This document shows positions 44,801-56,764 of a stretch of DNA of 64,000 nt, one piece after another. The DNA comes from Gnetum montanum (Eukaryota > Streptophyta > Gnetopsida > Gnetales > Gnetaceae): NCBI GenBank assembly GCA_015680685.1, contig MNCI01030046.1, positions 263,940 to 327,939 on the forward strand, written 5' to 3'. How positions within the stretch are numbered: the first letter of the stretch is position 1; each line of letters opens with the position of its first letter. Under the pieces are notes generated by a model. That model did not search any database and was not told the DNA's origin. It worked only from the letters and a program-made list of their open reading frames with translations. The position numbers and the translations under genes were made by a program.

Positions 44801-45299
44801 GGCCAACGCCTCCTCCAACTCTTGCCATGAAAATGGCTCCAATAGTGTTTTATTCTCTGTCGCCTCTAGGACAAATTCCATCGGCACTGAAACAACCGAA
44901 GTCCTAACACATGTCCAAATGTCAGCCCAACACTAATGCATTGGCCAGGCAACTTCTTGAGGACCTCCTAGCAAGGCCCCATTCACAGTGAGCCCCACCT
45001 TGGCAGCACAATTAGCTTTAGTAGTAGCAAAGAAGAATTTTGTGTTTCTATTCCCCTCTCTTAGCTAGGTACTTCTAGCCTGTTGCTACTAGTAAGTCTC
45101 TTCTTTAGCATCAAGCTCTTGTAATTCCCTCAAAACGATCTGTTCCTCTGTATCCACCTCTTCTCCCATCTCTTGTTGATTTTGAGAGACACCAATTGAG
45201 ACAAGAGAGCCACTTGCCCAGCTCAAAAAGAAAACCTCTCTTCTACTTTAATAGACCAAAGTACTTTTTAAAGATAGTATAGACCTGTCTTCAAAAAAT

Positions 45300-46011
45300 C
45301 TCTAGGATCCATGCGAGTGTTATAGGCTGCCCAAATCCGCACACCAGTGGCCTAAGCCAGGGCTTTACCAACCAAGATCTCTCAAACTTGAAGGGCGAAA
45401 CCCTCAGCCTAACAAGCTTCCCCACATGACAACAAAGAGACCGATGGTCAGATGCCAATCTCTCTTTTTCTGCATCTCTCTTTCCCCACCACTTGTATCT
45501 TGGAATCCATCACCAGGTGCATACTAATCTAGACGTAATTGATTCGAGATAGCACCAAATTCTTTCCTTTATGATGGTTGCTCTAGGTATACTTGCAAGG
45601 TGAGCTCCACATCCACCAACTCATGCTTTTGCAGGAATTGCAAAACTTGTCTACTGCCCAGTGGTTCGGTCATATCATTACCTATTTTCTCTCAGGTGTA
45701 CAGGCGTTGATTGAAATCACCAATCACAATCCATATGTTAGCCTCAGAAAGTTGCACTGTAATGCTCCATCTTGAGGAGTGAACTTGTTGGAACAACATC
45801 TTCACCAAAATGGCCAAACCCTTGCTTTTCCATGACTGGGCATCATTTGGGTTTGCCACCTTGCCCACTGTAGGAGATGGATCTCCATGGCCTGCAACTT
45901 TGTCTCTTGTAAGCAAACAATATCACATTCCTCCCTTGGAAAAATATCTTGTAGGGTATTTCGTTTATAGGGGGTACCTTGCCCCTTGTGATTCCAAGAG
46001 AGAATCTTTAT
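45300..46011 (-). pseudogene. LINE F ORF2: endonuclease
   Basis: The expected start has changed from ATGA to ATAA at 46,011-46,008, so start and overlap are lost. IDIVCLQETKLQ-like sequence near 45,905, SGLAILVKMLFQQVHSSRWS then ITVQLSEANIWIVIGDFNQR (GDFN) and later LASDHRSL-like remnants (about 45,455) identify the domain. Confidence 0.7.
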
Positions 46012-47440
46012 GGCTTACTTGCTAAACATTTGTTATACACCTCCTTTAGGGTAGGTTGCAATACTAGATCAATCTCAACCTGTTTAATTTTACAATGGGC
46101 CACAAGCGGAAGCGGGTGCTCAATCCGTCCAGCCTTCAAGGAGATAGGGAAGTCCCCCAAAATCTCAGCCATTCTAGGAAAAGGAGATCCTTGTACAACC
46201 CCAACCCAATCTCCAAGTTGTAGAAGGCCCACACCCAAAGCTTTTTGAGGGGGTGTAGGAACATCCTCCCCCAACCTTGCAACTAGAGACGTTGGCTATT
46301 GCCCACAAGACCCCAAATCCAAAATAGGCCTCCTTGATCCTTTTGAATTAGGGACGTGCCCAAGCCCTCCTACTCTAGTGCTTGAAATGGGCTCCTGCTC
46401 CTTAGCTCGCGGTAGCAGAACGACTGGTGCCACAGACAGAGCCCTCTGCCTCACACCTCTACCACTGTGCCTAACCAATATCCACTTCTCCTAGTTCTTG
46501 CGGGGTTGGGCCTTTGTACGGATCTTGCATGTCATCGTTGAGTGATTGCTCTTGCTACAAACCATGCAGCTAGTCACCAGAGCCTCTCCATGTGTCACTA
46601 GCATGCCCATTGGGAGATTCTCGTACTCAACTCAAAGCGTTTCATCCCTCGATGACATAGCAAGAACCACCTCATTCACATTGTCCATGGATCCTAGCGA
46701 TTGCCAACACAGAAACGACATATCCCATACAGTGCATTGATTTAGTATATCTGTCAAACTTGACAAATTCTCCAAAAAGCCCAGCTATCATTTTCAGGAA
46801 TTGCAACATCCATAACTCCAAAGGGAGATCTAGGACCCTAATCTAAACAGGTGCTTGGGCGAAGAGTTAGCATCCCAATGGGCCCCTAGCTACCATGGCA
46901 CAAGGGGCAACCCACGGGCCCTAGAAAAGCACCTTCTTTCTATCCTCGGTTGACTGAAACACAAACAAAAGCTTGTTGTCCGCCAAACTACGAACCTGTA
47001 CACCCTCCAGACCCCAGCTCATGATTGCCCACTGCTAGATAAGATCCATCCAAGGGTGCGCACCCCTAGAAATGAACTGGCCAATAAGGCTAAGTTCCAA
47101 GGTGTGTAGTCCCCCACCAGGTGATTGACCAATCTGTAAATACATAACCCTTCCCTCCCATGAGCAAGCCTCAATTCCTTCATCTCCTGGATGCTAGGCA
47201 GCAATATTGGACAAAGCAATCCCAAAACCCCCTGAAATGCTAGTCCCGCTATTCCCCTTTTTTGGGCTCCTCTGAATGTTCCCAAACAAGCTGTCACCAT
47301 TCTTGGTCCCATTGGTCCCCACTCTGCCACTCCCTTCGTAGCCCGCCCTTAGGCTGGCCTCCCCATTTGCATGGACATCGCCACTGCTTGCTCCTGGTCA
47401 CCCCGTTCTGCTCCTTGTGCTCCTGCCCATATTGTCTTCC
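46008..47440 (-). pseudogene. LINE F ORF1: DUF4283-like protein
   Basis: Fragments are LELSLIGQFISRGAHPWMDL-type (about 47,090), a Trp-rich DUF4283 core and a mutated knuckle near 46,560. The C-terminal piece is LLQLGDWVGVVQGSPFPRMA and QVEIDLVLQPTLKEVYNKCL, then ASKP before the stop at 46,008. The last motif is the family's ORF1 tail. Confidence 0.68.
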
Positions 47441-47474
47441 TATGATCTTGCACATGCCTACTTATTTGGTTCTT

Positions 47475-47560
47475 AATACACGCAAATGGTGTAAGAAAAC
47501 TCTCTTGGCTGACCCATGTAGTCGGGTAAGGCTAAGATGAGGAGGATGGGTAACTGAGAA
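47475..47560 (+). mobile_element. RTE-type LINE, last 90 bp beyond LINE F
   Basis: It continues the RTE element of 40,410-41,216 after the LINE F target duplication: cacgcaaatggtgtaag, then ctgacccatgtagtcgggtaagg and a purine-rich GATGAGG tail. The same order is seen at 26,370-26,436. Confidence 0.8.
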
Positions 47561-48999
47561 TCTGGTTAAACAAGAATGAAATGAAATAATGTTCTTTAGA
47601 GATATTCATTTTGTAAGAGAGAAGCGTGAAAACATTACCATGATGGGTACATTCATCCCAGCCAACAGAAGGTGGATAACTTTACAAAACCTTGGGCATG
47701 AGAACCATTTTTTAGCTTCCAAACTATCCTAAAACTTGCCTTTCTACACGTAAGAAGTCAGCGGCATATGAGTATGCATTAAGCGTTTCATGAAGAGTGC
47801 CTCACTGTGTGGACAAAAAAGGTTCACTTGTTCAATAACAAACTTTGTTGCTGATTGTGGTGAATCATAGATTTTTCTATTAATCTTAACAACCATAACA
47901 CCATATTTTTATAACAATACTCTGTAAATGACATTGTTTCTATCTTAAAGTCAGCTTCTTTTGTGATGTTTTGATGCTTCTTGCATCTTGGGTGCGGCAA
48001 TGTGTTTCCAATTGCCCAGGATTCCTGCTAGCATTGGGAGCATGTTCTGGCTTCACAAAAAATCGTGCTTTTGATGTGCAGGGGTGCATGGTGTGTGCTA
48101 AGGTTGTTACAACAAGGTGTGCAGGTGCAAGGTGTCTATTAGTAGATTCATAGTATCGTGGGTGTGGTGGCAAATTGAGGATTTGCTGAAAAAGAAAATC
48201 TAAAACTGCATCAGATGAACATTCTTTGGGTTGTAGCCAAAAGTAAATCTGTATGTCAATTGCTTGCAACCTTACATTTGCATTTTCAGATTGGCTGGAC
48301 TGTGTGCACTGAGCAGGCAGCACAGAAGGCTGCAGTGCTATATTCCTCTTAGATGCGTTGTGAGGGGTGCTTGTGCTCTCTTCTAGACTCTGCTTCCACT
48401 GCACTTTTGCCTTGCTTCCAAAAATTCTGCCTCTTACCTGAACTCATTTGGGTGTGAACTTCCATACTTCCATGGTCCAGTGCTCCCAAAAAGGTTAAAA
48501 GTAGCTACATCGGAATTAAAGTAAGTTGTCAAGATCTGTGGCATCTGTGATAAGTTGGAAGTGTTCTCCATGGTGAGATAAATCCAAGGAATGTTGCTGT
48601 AAAAACCTTGAACAAAAATATAAAGTGAAGATGAAAAGAGTTAACGAACATCAAGTTCAAGATAGGTAATAATCAGAACGTGATTAGTTAAGCGTTCCTA
48701 TGCCTGATCTCCTTTGGCCAAGCCAAAATAGTGGAACCAGCTTTTCACTATTGTAAATGAATGCATTTCTACTGTGCCGTCTTCCTAATACAAGAATCTA
48801 GAACTTTTTGAATGCTGGACGCTCTGATCCACATAACCTGAGGCACCATCACTGCAATTATCACATGAATTTGTGATCACTTGGCAGCTAAAATTTTGCA
48901 GCCATTAACATTTCATTGGCTTAGAAGGTTTTCTGATTAAATATTCTTTGTGGCTTAAATCTTCTTGTTCTTTATGACATTCCTGGAAGTTTTTGGCAG
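47561..48999. other. End of the 20-kb DRG intron; one unexplained antisense frame
   Basis: Mostly without features. A minus-strand frame of 154 residues (48,404-47,940: MQWKQSLEESTSTPHNASKR...) is open but resembles nothing I recognise, has no repeated domain, and could be chance. The acceptor is ttttggcag at 48,991-48,999. Confidence 0.4.
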
Positions 49000-49119
49000 A
49001 TATATTTCAAGAGGAAGAAAACCGGTGGTATCTCTTTCAACAGTACAGTAGCTTTAACACATGTTGATGAAAAGCTATGCTATCAGATTTTGCATGAATA
49101 CAAGATCCACAATGCTGAG
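49000..49119 (+). CDS. DRG2: DRG exon: IYFKRKKTGGISFNSTVALTH...YKIHNAE
   Basis: It follows ttttggcag, ends GAG before GTACAT, and encodes IYFKRKKTGGISFNSTVALT, HVDEKLCYQILHEY and KIHNAE. It joins PPQ of the previous exon in phase 0. The following exon (VLFRED-like, leading to G4) is not found in the remaining 14.9 kb, so this intron continues past the window. Confidence 0.93.
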
Positions 49120-49539
49120 GTACATCTATTTTTTATTTTTTAATGATGGAATTGTTTAATTTTTACCTCCACTTTTCATAATGAGGGCTTTTGTACGTTA
49201 ATTTAGAATTTTTTAATGAAATTTTTAAGGGGAAACAGATGTATGTCTACAGTAAAATATTCAATTAAATTCTTGAACATTAATGTATATAAGGATGTTG
49301 ATCAAAGCTAAGACTTCAAAGATTGAGAGGAACATAAAACTAACCTCAAGGTAAAAATTGCAGTGCAGCGTAAGAAGCAATTTTACATGATCAGATCTAG
49401 TTAGAGTGCCACATCAAGTCCTGTTGTGGTGCTGTCCATGATTTTCGTAAAAAAGATCAAAGTGTAATCCAGGGTAAAATATTGAATCTGGTAATTTCAA
49501 TATCTTGAAAAATCTGGTAATTTCTAGTTCTCCACAGTT
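49120..49539. other. Start of the last DRG intron, no gene
   Basis: The donor GTACAT is followed by AT-rich sequence. A small repeated block (aatctggtaatttc) lies near 49,486 and 49,513 at the edge of LINE G. Confidence 0.5.
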
Positions 49540-52505
49540 GTCAAAGGATGGTTGCAGCAGGTGAGTCTCTGTCCAGCCTAATCGGCAGTGGAATTCGTGT
49601 AGCCTGCCAGACCTGTGCCGAATAAGTACATTGCCATGCAAAATGTTCCACCGTTTCCTTTCCCACCATGTAGAGGGGACACATGGCATTCATCGGTAAC
49701 CCCCACCGTAGCATGTGCTGCATGGGGATAGCACCATGTTCGATCAACCACAGAAAAAAAATAATTTTCTTAGGGATCTTGCCCTGCCATAATTGTTGCC
49801 ACCTCTTGATTGTGGGCTATTGATGCTTGATTAATTGCGATGGCTGTGCATTTAGTAGCCTCAACAGCAAAATCCTTCTCATGATTGACACTAAAAAGCA
49901 CCAAATATTTGAATCACTGCTCGATGCCTCTCATTGTTGGTACTTTTGACACATGATTTGCACCCATTGGGCTAGGTAAAGATCTTGATCACAAAGCCGC
50001 TACAACAACCCCTAAAGTCCTGTGGCCCGAACTTCAACACAACTCAGCAAGCTTAGACCTCATGCCTGCTTCGGTTTCGCCACAATACTCCATGCCACTA
50101 GATGCATCCTACCTCCCCCTTTACCACCCGACCATGCAAAATTCTGCACAATGCAATTGATTTTCTCTGTAACCTCAGTCGGAGGGGAGGTGGCAGACGT
50201 TGTGAATCTAGCTATAGCCTGAAGAATCAATGAAGCTAGAACTAACCTCCCCACACAGGAAAGAAACTAAGTAGTCCAATGACTAAGTCTTTCTTGCATT
50301 CTTTTGATTAGGCATTGCCAAACACGTTTCCTATGCCAATCATACAGAGGTAACCCAAGTAGGTATCCTCCCTGGACCTTGGTGAAAACACTAGCAATTG
50401 GACAGTTCTCCCTTGCACTGTTTGCTCAACATTAAGGAGATGCACCAAGGACTTACCTCTATTAACCTCCAAGTCCAATCTTGTCAGCCATTCAGAGAAG
50501 AGCTCGGTTAATAGCAAGGACTTGAGGAATTGCGGCCCTAGTGAACAAGAACATATCATCGGCATAGTGCTCGACCAGGCAATGCACACTCTCGACCTCC
50601 AAGCCTCTAACCCCTTTCGATCTACAATATGTGCTTATGGCATCCATCACAAGAATGAATAGATAGGGTGATAGGGGATCCCCCTCTCCGGTCGAGGGAG
50701 GCGAACCCCCACAGTACACCATCCCCCCGCCCCCCCCCAAAAAAAAAAAGATCCAAGGAGAACGCACCCGACTACTGTATATGGAGGCACAATTTCACAA
50801 AATGCGGGTGAAAACCCTTATGTAACATGGTTTCTTGTAGGGCACTCCAAGAGACCATGTCATATGCCTTAGTTATGTCTAATTTCAAACACATGCTAGG
50901 AAACCGTGTTAACCAAAGCGAGTGCATCACCTCTTGCACTAGAAGAAGTTGATTTTGCAAATATCTACCTTTGACAAAACTAGCTTGCCGTTTCCCAACT
51001 AGGTGCTGCATCATGGGCACTAGCCATGCCACCAACATTTTCGAAATAAGTCAGATTAGAGTGTTACACACCCCAATAGGACGAAAGTGTGCTGGGCTTG
51101 AAGGGTTTGATGACTTTGGGATCAACACCGGTCAAGAGTAGTTAATCTCTTGCCTCACTTGCCCCCAAAAAAACACCTTGTTAAATGCATCCAGGATGTT
51201 TCCCCCCATCACATTATAAAATGTCCAAAAGAACTCCACTGGCCACCCATCAGGACTTGGCCCCCCGGCCCCCCCCCCCTTCTTCATGGACACAAGCACC
51301 CCCCTCCAACATGCCCTTAGTAAAGGGTGCCAGCAACCTCTGATTATTCTCCTCCCTAAGCACCCACAGAATGTTGATGGAGATGGCTTCGTCTCCCGTT
51401 GTTGCCAAATTGTAGACCAGTACCTTAACAAAGCCTGAGCAACCACATATTTCCCCTCCACGGTTTTGCTTTTGTCCTTAATACAAGGTATCTGCTTGTC
51501 CTTAATACAAGGTATCTGCTTGGCCAAGTGAGCCGAACAAGCCATTGCAAAAAAGAAACAGGTATTCCTATCCCCTTCCTGCAGCCATCTTGCCCATCCC
51601 CTCTGCCTCCAATAAGTCTCTTGTCAAGCACATGGAGCTCCCCTAGCATCTCCCCCTCATCATCTTCCTGAATCTGATTCAGCTCTTGATCCTTTGGAAT
51701 TTGTTCCAGACGTCGCAAGAGCTACCCCCTACTGTACCAAAAAGAGAATTTGTCCTTTGAGCTGATCTCGTGAATGTGGTGCTTGAGCAAAGTCAACCCC
51801 TGCTTGAGGAAATCTTTGGGGTCACTATTCAGAAGATAGGTCCCGCAAATATCCTCCACCAATGGTCTCAACCACGGTTTCGTCAATCACGATTGTTCAA
51901 ATCTAAACAGTATGGGCTCCCTATCTTTTGGGGGACCCAACACACACACAAGATGCTGATGATCCAATGCAACTCTTTCTTTTCCAATGATGATCACCCC
52001 TTTATCCATGAGCATTCTCAAGCCTGCCCATACGTGATCAATTCTGGTCATGAGCTTGTCATGGCCTTTTCTTTGATTGCCCCACATGAATTGACACCCC
52101 TTAATCTCCACATCCACCAGCCCATGGGCTGTCAGAAAATCTTGAAACTATTGACCCCCCAGAGGGTTCGACATGTCCCCATCAGACTTTTCCCACTTAT
52201 GGAGATGCTGGTTGAAATCCCCAACCGAAATCCACGGCTGCCAATTAGCAATCAGGGGCACAATTCATTCCAACTCTTCCATGTGTTCCTCCCATTGCTG
52301 AGCCTTATAGAAGTTCATAACCGACAAACCTTGTTGGTGAAGCTGGATACTGATACTCCACCTGGATTCATCCACCATCCCGAAAGGCCACTTAGACAAG
52401 GTTGCAAGCCTCCAGCCCTCCCTTGACAAGGCACACAAGGGAAGTGCCAATCTGGCCAGCGCAACCAATGAAATTCCTGCTGTCTCTCTTGTTGATGCAA
52501 GCTTG
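49540..52505 (-). mobile_element. LINE copy G, internal part (endonuclease, RT, zf-RVT)
   Basis: Endonuclease at 52,500-51,780: LSVMNFYKAQQWEEHMEELE, GDFNQHLHKWEKSDGDM-like and IDHVWAGLRMLM...VALDHQHL. Linker ETYWRQRGWARWLQEGDRN (uninterrupted Gln where E and I have TAG), then CFFFAMACSAHLAKQ. RT: SPDGWPVEFFWTFYNVMGGN, KLDITKAYDMVSWSALQETM, GDPLSPYLFILVMD and EHYADDMFLFT. zf-RVT: MCPLYMVGKETVEHFAWQCT. Both the 5' end (ORF1) and the 3' end (extension) are missing, and there is no target duplication. Confidence 0.85.
51473..51520. repeat. 24-bp in-frame tandem duplication in LINE G
   Basis: The codons for KQIPCIKD are doubled (period 24), giving QIPCIKDKQIPCIKDK in the linker before RT. A local duplication after or during insertion; other copies lack it. 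Confidence 0.85.
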
Positions 52506-53229
52506 TCTATTTCATGAGATTCATTTTTGTGTCTTATTTTTATATGGTTATCTCATTGTAACAGATCTAAACAACATTTATTCCACTCACACACAAAAGC
52601 TAAAGAAGCTTTGAGCAGGGCTCTAATGTTACACATGGTGAACAATTATAGAATGGATTTGCGTTTTTGTAAGATGTGATAACTGTAATGATCTATTTTA
52701 TTTTATATTAATATTTTGGTTTGATGGTTGTAAGAGTGTTTGTGTGTGACTATGTGCCTTCTTGTGAGATTTTACAGATATTGATATTTTATTATGTCTG
52801 TGTAGACCCAAAGGATCTGTAAGACAAATAAACTTGTGCAAAATACATCAGCAGCAATAAATCTAGAGTACAATAGATGTGTCCAATATTCATGTAACTT
52901 GAACACGTTTTCTATATAATTTTTTCGAATGAAAACTTGTAGCTTGAATAGCTCAAACAAAGATTGACTAGCAAATTTCCATTTTCTTCTGAAGAAATCT
53001 GTTTCACAACAGTCTAATAATACATGTTGCTCATCTTTTACCACTTGCAGTAAACATAGTTGACATGGAGTAGGTTCATTTCACAAATAAATCACCTTCA
53101 AATACTAAATCCAGATATTATGTAAAGACAAAACTTTTTTGCTAGAAAATAAGAAAAATAGCTATCTTCAATTAATTTTTAAGAAGATTATAGGGTTCTC
53201 AAAACCCATAAATATCCAAAACTGATCAC
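52506..53229. other. Intron sequence, nothing recognised
   Basis: AT-rich. A minus-strand frame of 90 residues (53,044-52,772) resembles no transposon motif I know. It may belong to the 3' LTR side of gypsy-2, but no second copy is seen. Confidence 0.4.
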
Positions 53230-53577
53230 ACTCAAACGATATTGCAGTGAATGAGGCTCTACAACCACACAATGGCTATTCTTAATGCAAGATACAACCA
53301 ATAGAGAGATTTCCCCACAACCCATGAATGAGATCTCAACTTACAAACAAGACTAGAACACACAAGTCTACACAATTGACCTTGGAGCTACAACCTCTAT
53401 GCACTCAAACGATATTGCAGTGCATGAGGCTCTACAACCACACAATGGCTATTCCTAATGCAAGATACAACCAATAGAGAGATTTCCCCACAACCCGTGA
53501 ATGAGATCTCAACTTACAAACAAGGCTAGAACACAAAAGTCTACACAATTGACCTTGGAGCTACAACCTCTATGCAC
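53230..53577. repeat. Tandem duplication, 173-bp unit, two copies
   Basis: actcaaacgatattgcagtg(a/c)atgagg...ctctatgc is repeated at 53,403 with very few differences, so it is recent compared with the surrounding transposon decay. Possibly within an LTR of gypsy-2. Confidence 0.9.
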
Positions 53578-54653
53578 TCAATGTGCTCTCCCACACCTTG
53601 CCAAGCTCTCACCAACTCGAGCTCTCATTGAGAAATCTCATCTCACAACTCTCTCACACTCATTGTCATCCCTAACAATTAGGAATTATAACAATATTTA
53701 TGAAAACATGAAGACAAGAAACCTAGAAAACTTCCCTCAACTCAACTTGTGGTTCTTCATACGTTTCACAAGTCTTCTCACATTTTCCTTGGTTGTTTCC
53801 ATTCTTTTTCAACTTACCCTGACTATTTCCTAAATTGGAATGGGTGTTTTTAGAAGTTTCCCTAGTCGTACGGGTCATCTTTGGCCTTGTCGGGCTATCT
53901 TCCGTGAAAACACAACTTTCAACAAAGACATCTACTATTTTTGGGAGAGGTCTTCTCCTGGCCCAAGACGTCTCCTCTTATGGGCCCCAAGATGTCTTGT
54001 TGAAGACATCTCTTTTGTGCACAAGATGTCTTGCCCAAGATGTTAGCAGTTTGCACAAGATGTCTCCTTGACCTCCAAGATGTCTTCACAAAGCTCGAAA
54101 CCTGCAACCCAAATATAGGGAGGAAACAAAGGGAATCAGAAGAGGTATCCCTACACTAGCTTTCCCACCCTTCAAAAAGTGAACTTAGGTGAACAATGGA
54201 GTAAGGGTTGAAGTGATACCCTACTCTTAAAGTTTAGTCTTATGGAGCTATACAACATCATTTGCAGACTAATCCTCCCAATGGATTAAATATTCATGCC
54301 TTTTGACTCCCCGAGTGCTAGAAGCTTCCCTCTGCGTGAGTATGATTGTCTTCCTTTGCATTGAAGGCTTGGACTGATCAATAGCCCCATTCAACTCATT
54401 GATGCTACCTTTAATGGTCTCCTCATCAATTGATCCATGATAGTGCATAAGCTCTGAAACATTAAATACAAAAGACATACCAACATCGTTTGGTAAATCA
54501 ATCTCAAAAACATTATCATTGATTTTAGCCTTGATTTTGAAAGGCCTCGTCTTCTTGGCTTTTAATTTGGAGAAGTTAACACCTCTCAACAGCTTCTTCT
54601 TCAAGTGCACCTAAACCAAGTCACCAACAACAAAATTAGGCTTCTGTTTGCCC

Positions 54654-55519
54654 TCATTCCTCCTTGAGGACTCTCTCTTTAGCCTTCTTCTCAAGATTTG
54701 ATTGTACTTGTGCATGGAGATCCCTCATCTCTTGCACAAAATCAGCATTAAATTGAGCTTCACCATCAAAGCTCTTCAAAGTGTCCACCATCTTTGGACA
54801 AAATCCATAGTTCACCTCAAATGGGCTTTTGCCAATAGCAACATGAAAAAGATTATTGTACAAAAACTTAGCATGACACAAAATGTTTTTCCACTTGTTT
54901 GGCTGTCCATCACATAAACATGTCAATATGTTTAGCAAAGATTTATTCAGCACCTCTTTTTGGCCATTAGATTGTGGATGATTTTCCCTATAAAAATTCA
55001 ACTTTGTCCCTAAAATTTTCCAAAGGGACCTCCAAAAGTGACTTGTGAATTTGGCGTCTCTATCACTCACAATATTCCAAAACTTCCATGCAACTTCACA
55101 ATATGCTGGAAAAATAAATTTGCAACATGAGAAGCATCACTTATCTTCTTGCATGGAATGAAATGTGCGATCTTGGAGAACTTGTCAACAAAACAAAAAT
55201 TGCATTGTTCTTGCTTTTGGTTTTTGGAATACCACTCAGAAAATCCATAGACACTTTCCCATGGACCCTTGGGACCTGGCAAAGACATATAATGTCCATC
55301 CATTCCTTTACCTTCTTTGAACTTCTGACAAGTTAAACACTCCTTAATGAATTTCGAAACTTTAGTTGCCATATCAGGCCAAAAATAGTATCTACCCACA
55401 AGTTCCAATGTTTTATCCCTGCCCATATGACCTTCCATGCCACCACAATGCTTTTCAAACAAATTCTCCCCCCCACACCCCCCCTTTAAAATCATAATTA
55501 GGAACACATACCTTTCCAT
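54654..55519 (-). pseudogene. Gypsy-2 integrase
   Basis: Two open frames (150 and 138 residues) meet at about 55,070. Zinc-binding HCGGMEGHMGRDKTLELVGR with CLTCQKFKEG, catalytic Asp in FCFVDKFSKIAHF, Asp in SDRDAKFT and Glu in HPQSNGQKEVLNKSL are kept in the usual spacing. The domain inserts cDNA into the host chromosome. A frame change and scattered stops make it inactive. Confidence 0.85.
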
Positions 55520-56764
55520 TTTTTAATAACAATTTATCTTGAACATGATAGTCCCTCCACTAGTCCATCCTACTCATCAATGGCTCTTTGAGGCTCCTCC
55601 AAACCTACGCAAAATCATCATCGTGCTCATACAAAGAAGCAAAATCACTTATACCTTCTACATGAGGTACATTGAAATTAACCACATGCACCCTAGATAA
55701 TGCATCAGACACCACATTGGCTTTTCCACTTTTGTGCTTCAACACAAAATTGAACTGTTGTAACTATGCAACCTACTTCATGTGCTTTGCACTTAACTTC
55801 TTTTGAGAATTTATAAATTGTAGTGCTTTGTGGTCTATCAGCAAGGTGAGCTCCTTAGGCAACAATTAATGCCTCCAATGCTTGATTGCTTGAATAATAG
55901 CATTCAACTCATTGTCATATATGCTATATTTTTTCCTTGACTCATCCAACTTTTCTGAAAAGAAAGCAACAGTTATACCTTCTTGTGAAAGTACCCCACC
56001 AATGGCAAGTTCACTTGCATGCACCTCCAGCTGAAGAAGCTTGTGAAAATTTGGAATTGCAAGCACTAGTTCACTAGTAATCTTTGCTTTCAACAAGTTA
56101 AAGCTCCCTTGGGTTTCATTATCCCACCTAAAATCTTTATTTTTTTTCAACAAAGCAAACATAGGCCACGAAATACCACTAAAATTTTGTATGAGCTGTA
56201 TATAAAAACCTACTAAACCAAGGAATGATCTTACCTCCCCAACATTTTTTGGGGCATTAAGTGAGCTTTGCTGTCTCACTTGTTCAACTATCATAGGAAT
56301 CAACTCATGGTTTCCATCAAGTCTAGCTACACTCCATACATTTCTTGCTCCATCAAACTGAGCACCATTGTTAAAATTCCAAGTTCTACCAAGAATTACA
56401 TCAACACAATCTATTAGAAGCACATCACACTTTACAATATCATAAAAACCTTCAATTTTAAAATTCAAAGTACATTGTTCTCTCACCTCTTGGGAAAAAT
56501 CTCTAGACAACCAATGCACTTTATAGGGTCTAGGATGAGGATTAGTTGCCAAACCCAATCTAGCAACTTTTGTAGAAGAAATAACATATTCTTGGGCTAC
56601 CCCATCAATTAAAACATGAATCCATTCTCGACTAAGTAAACATCTAGTCACAATCCTAAACAACAATTTCATATTAAGATGATCTCCTCTTTTTACATTC
56701 TCCATGAATGCATAAGAATTTAATTTAGAAGCATCCTTAATTTGGGCATTGGCCAGGATTGGAA

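Larger units (their letters stand above)
41217..47460 (-). mobile_element. LINE copy F, full-length (6.24 kb)
   Basis: Minus-strand order: ORF1 (to 46,008), endonuclease (46,011 to about 45,300), RT (about 44,800-43,670), zf-RVT (about 43,340-42,990), C-terminal extension (42,910 to about 41,750), then 3' UTR and A-tail (T run 41,215-41,222). It is flanked by an exact 14-bp duplication. Strongly decayed; the RT catalytic motif reads YAND. Internal short duplications lie at 42,133-42,178, 42,652-42,689 and 43,043-43,126. There is one N at 42,313. Confidence 0.9.
1642..49119 (+). other. DRG2: DRG2-type GTPase gene, internal six-exon part with giant introns
   Basis: Six exons at 1642-1709, 2474-2550, 26851-27031, 27369-27425, 28806-28880 and 49000-49119 join in frame, all with AG...GT borders, into an uninterrupted segment of a developmentally regulated GTP-binding protein (OBG/DRG family). 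DRG proteins are cytosolic GTPases that bind a DFRP partner and associate with ribosomes. Residues such as [31 protein letters not shown] and LHEYKIHNAE match the DRG2 branch (animal DRG2, plant DRGs) rather than animal DRG1. The first exon (start Met, basic N-terminus) and everything after YKIHNAE (G4 NKxD, TGS domain) are outside the window. Intron sizes are 764, 24,300, 337, 1,380 and 20,119 bp, then at least 14.9 kb. The exons carry no stops or frameshifts although the introns are full of decayed transposons, so the gene is probably functional; that is inference. Confidence 0.9.

Noticed and set aside
47940-48404. 154-residue antisense open frame as a gene
   Set aside because: No recognisable domain, no repeat partner, low-complexity composition and position inside a DRG intron; a chance frame is as likely.
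53835-54107. Overlapping frames rich in LLLxQDVSS-type repeats as a peptide gene
   Set aside because: They come from a degenerate caagatgtctt-type repeat next to gypsy-2 and are open in several frames, as low-complexity DNA often is.
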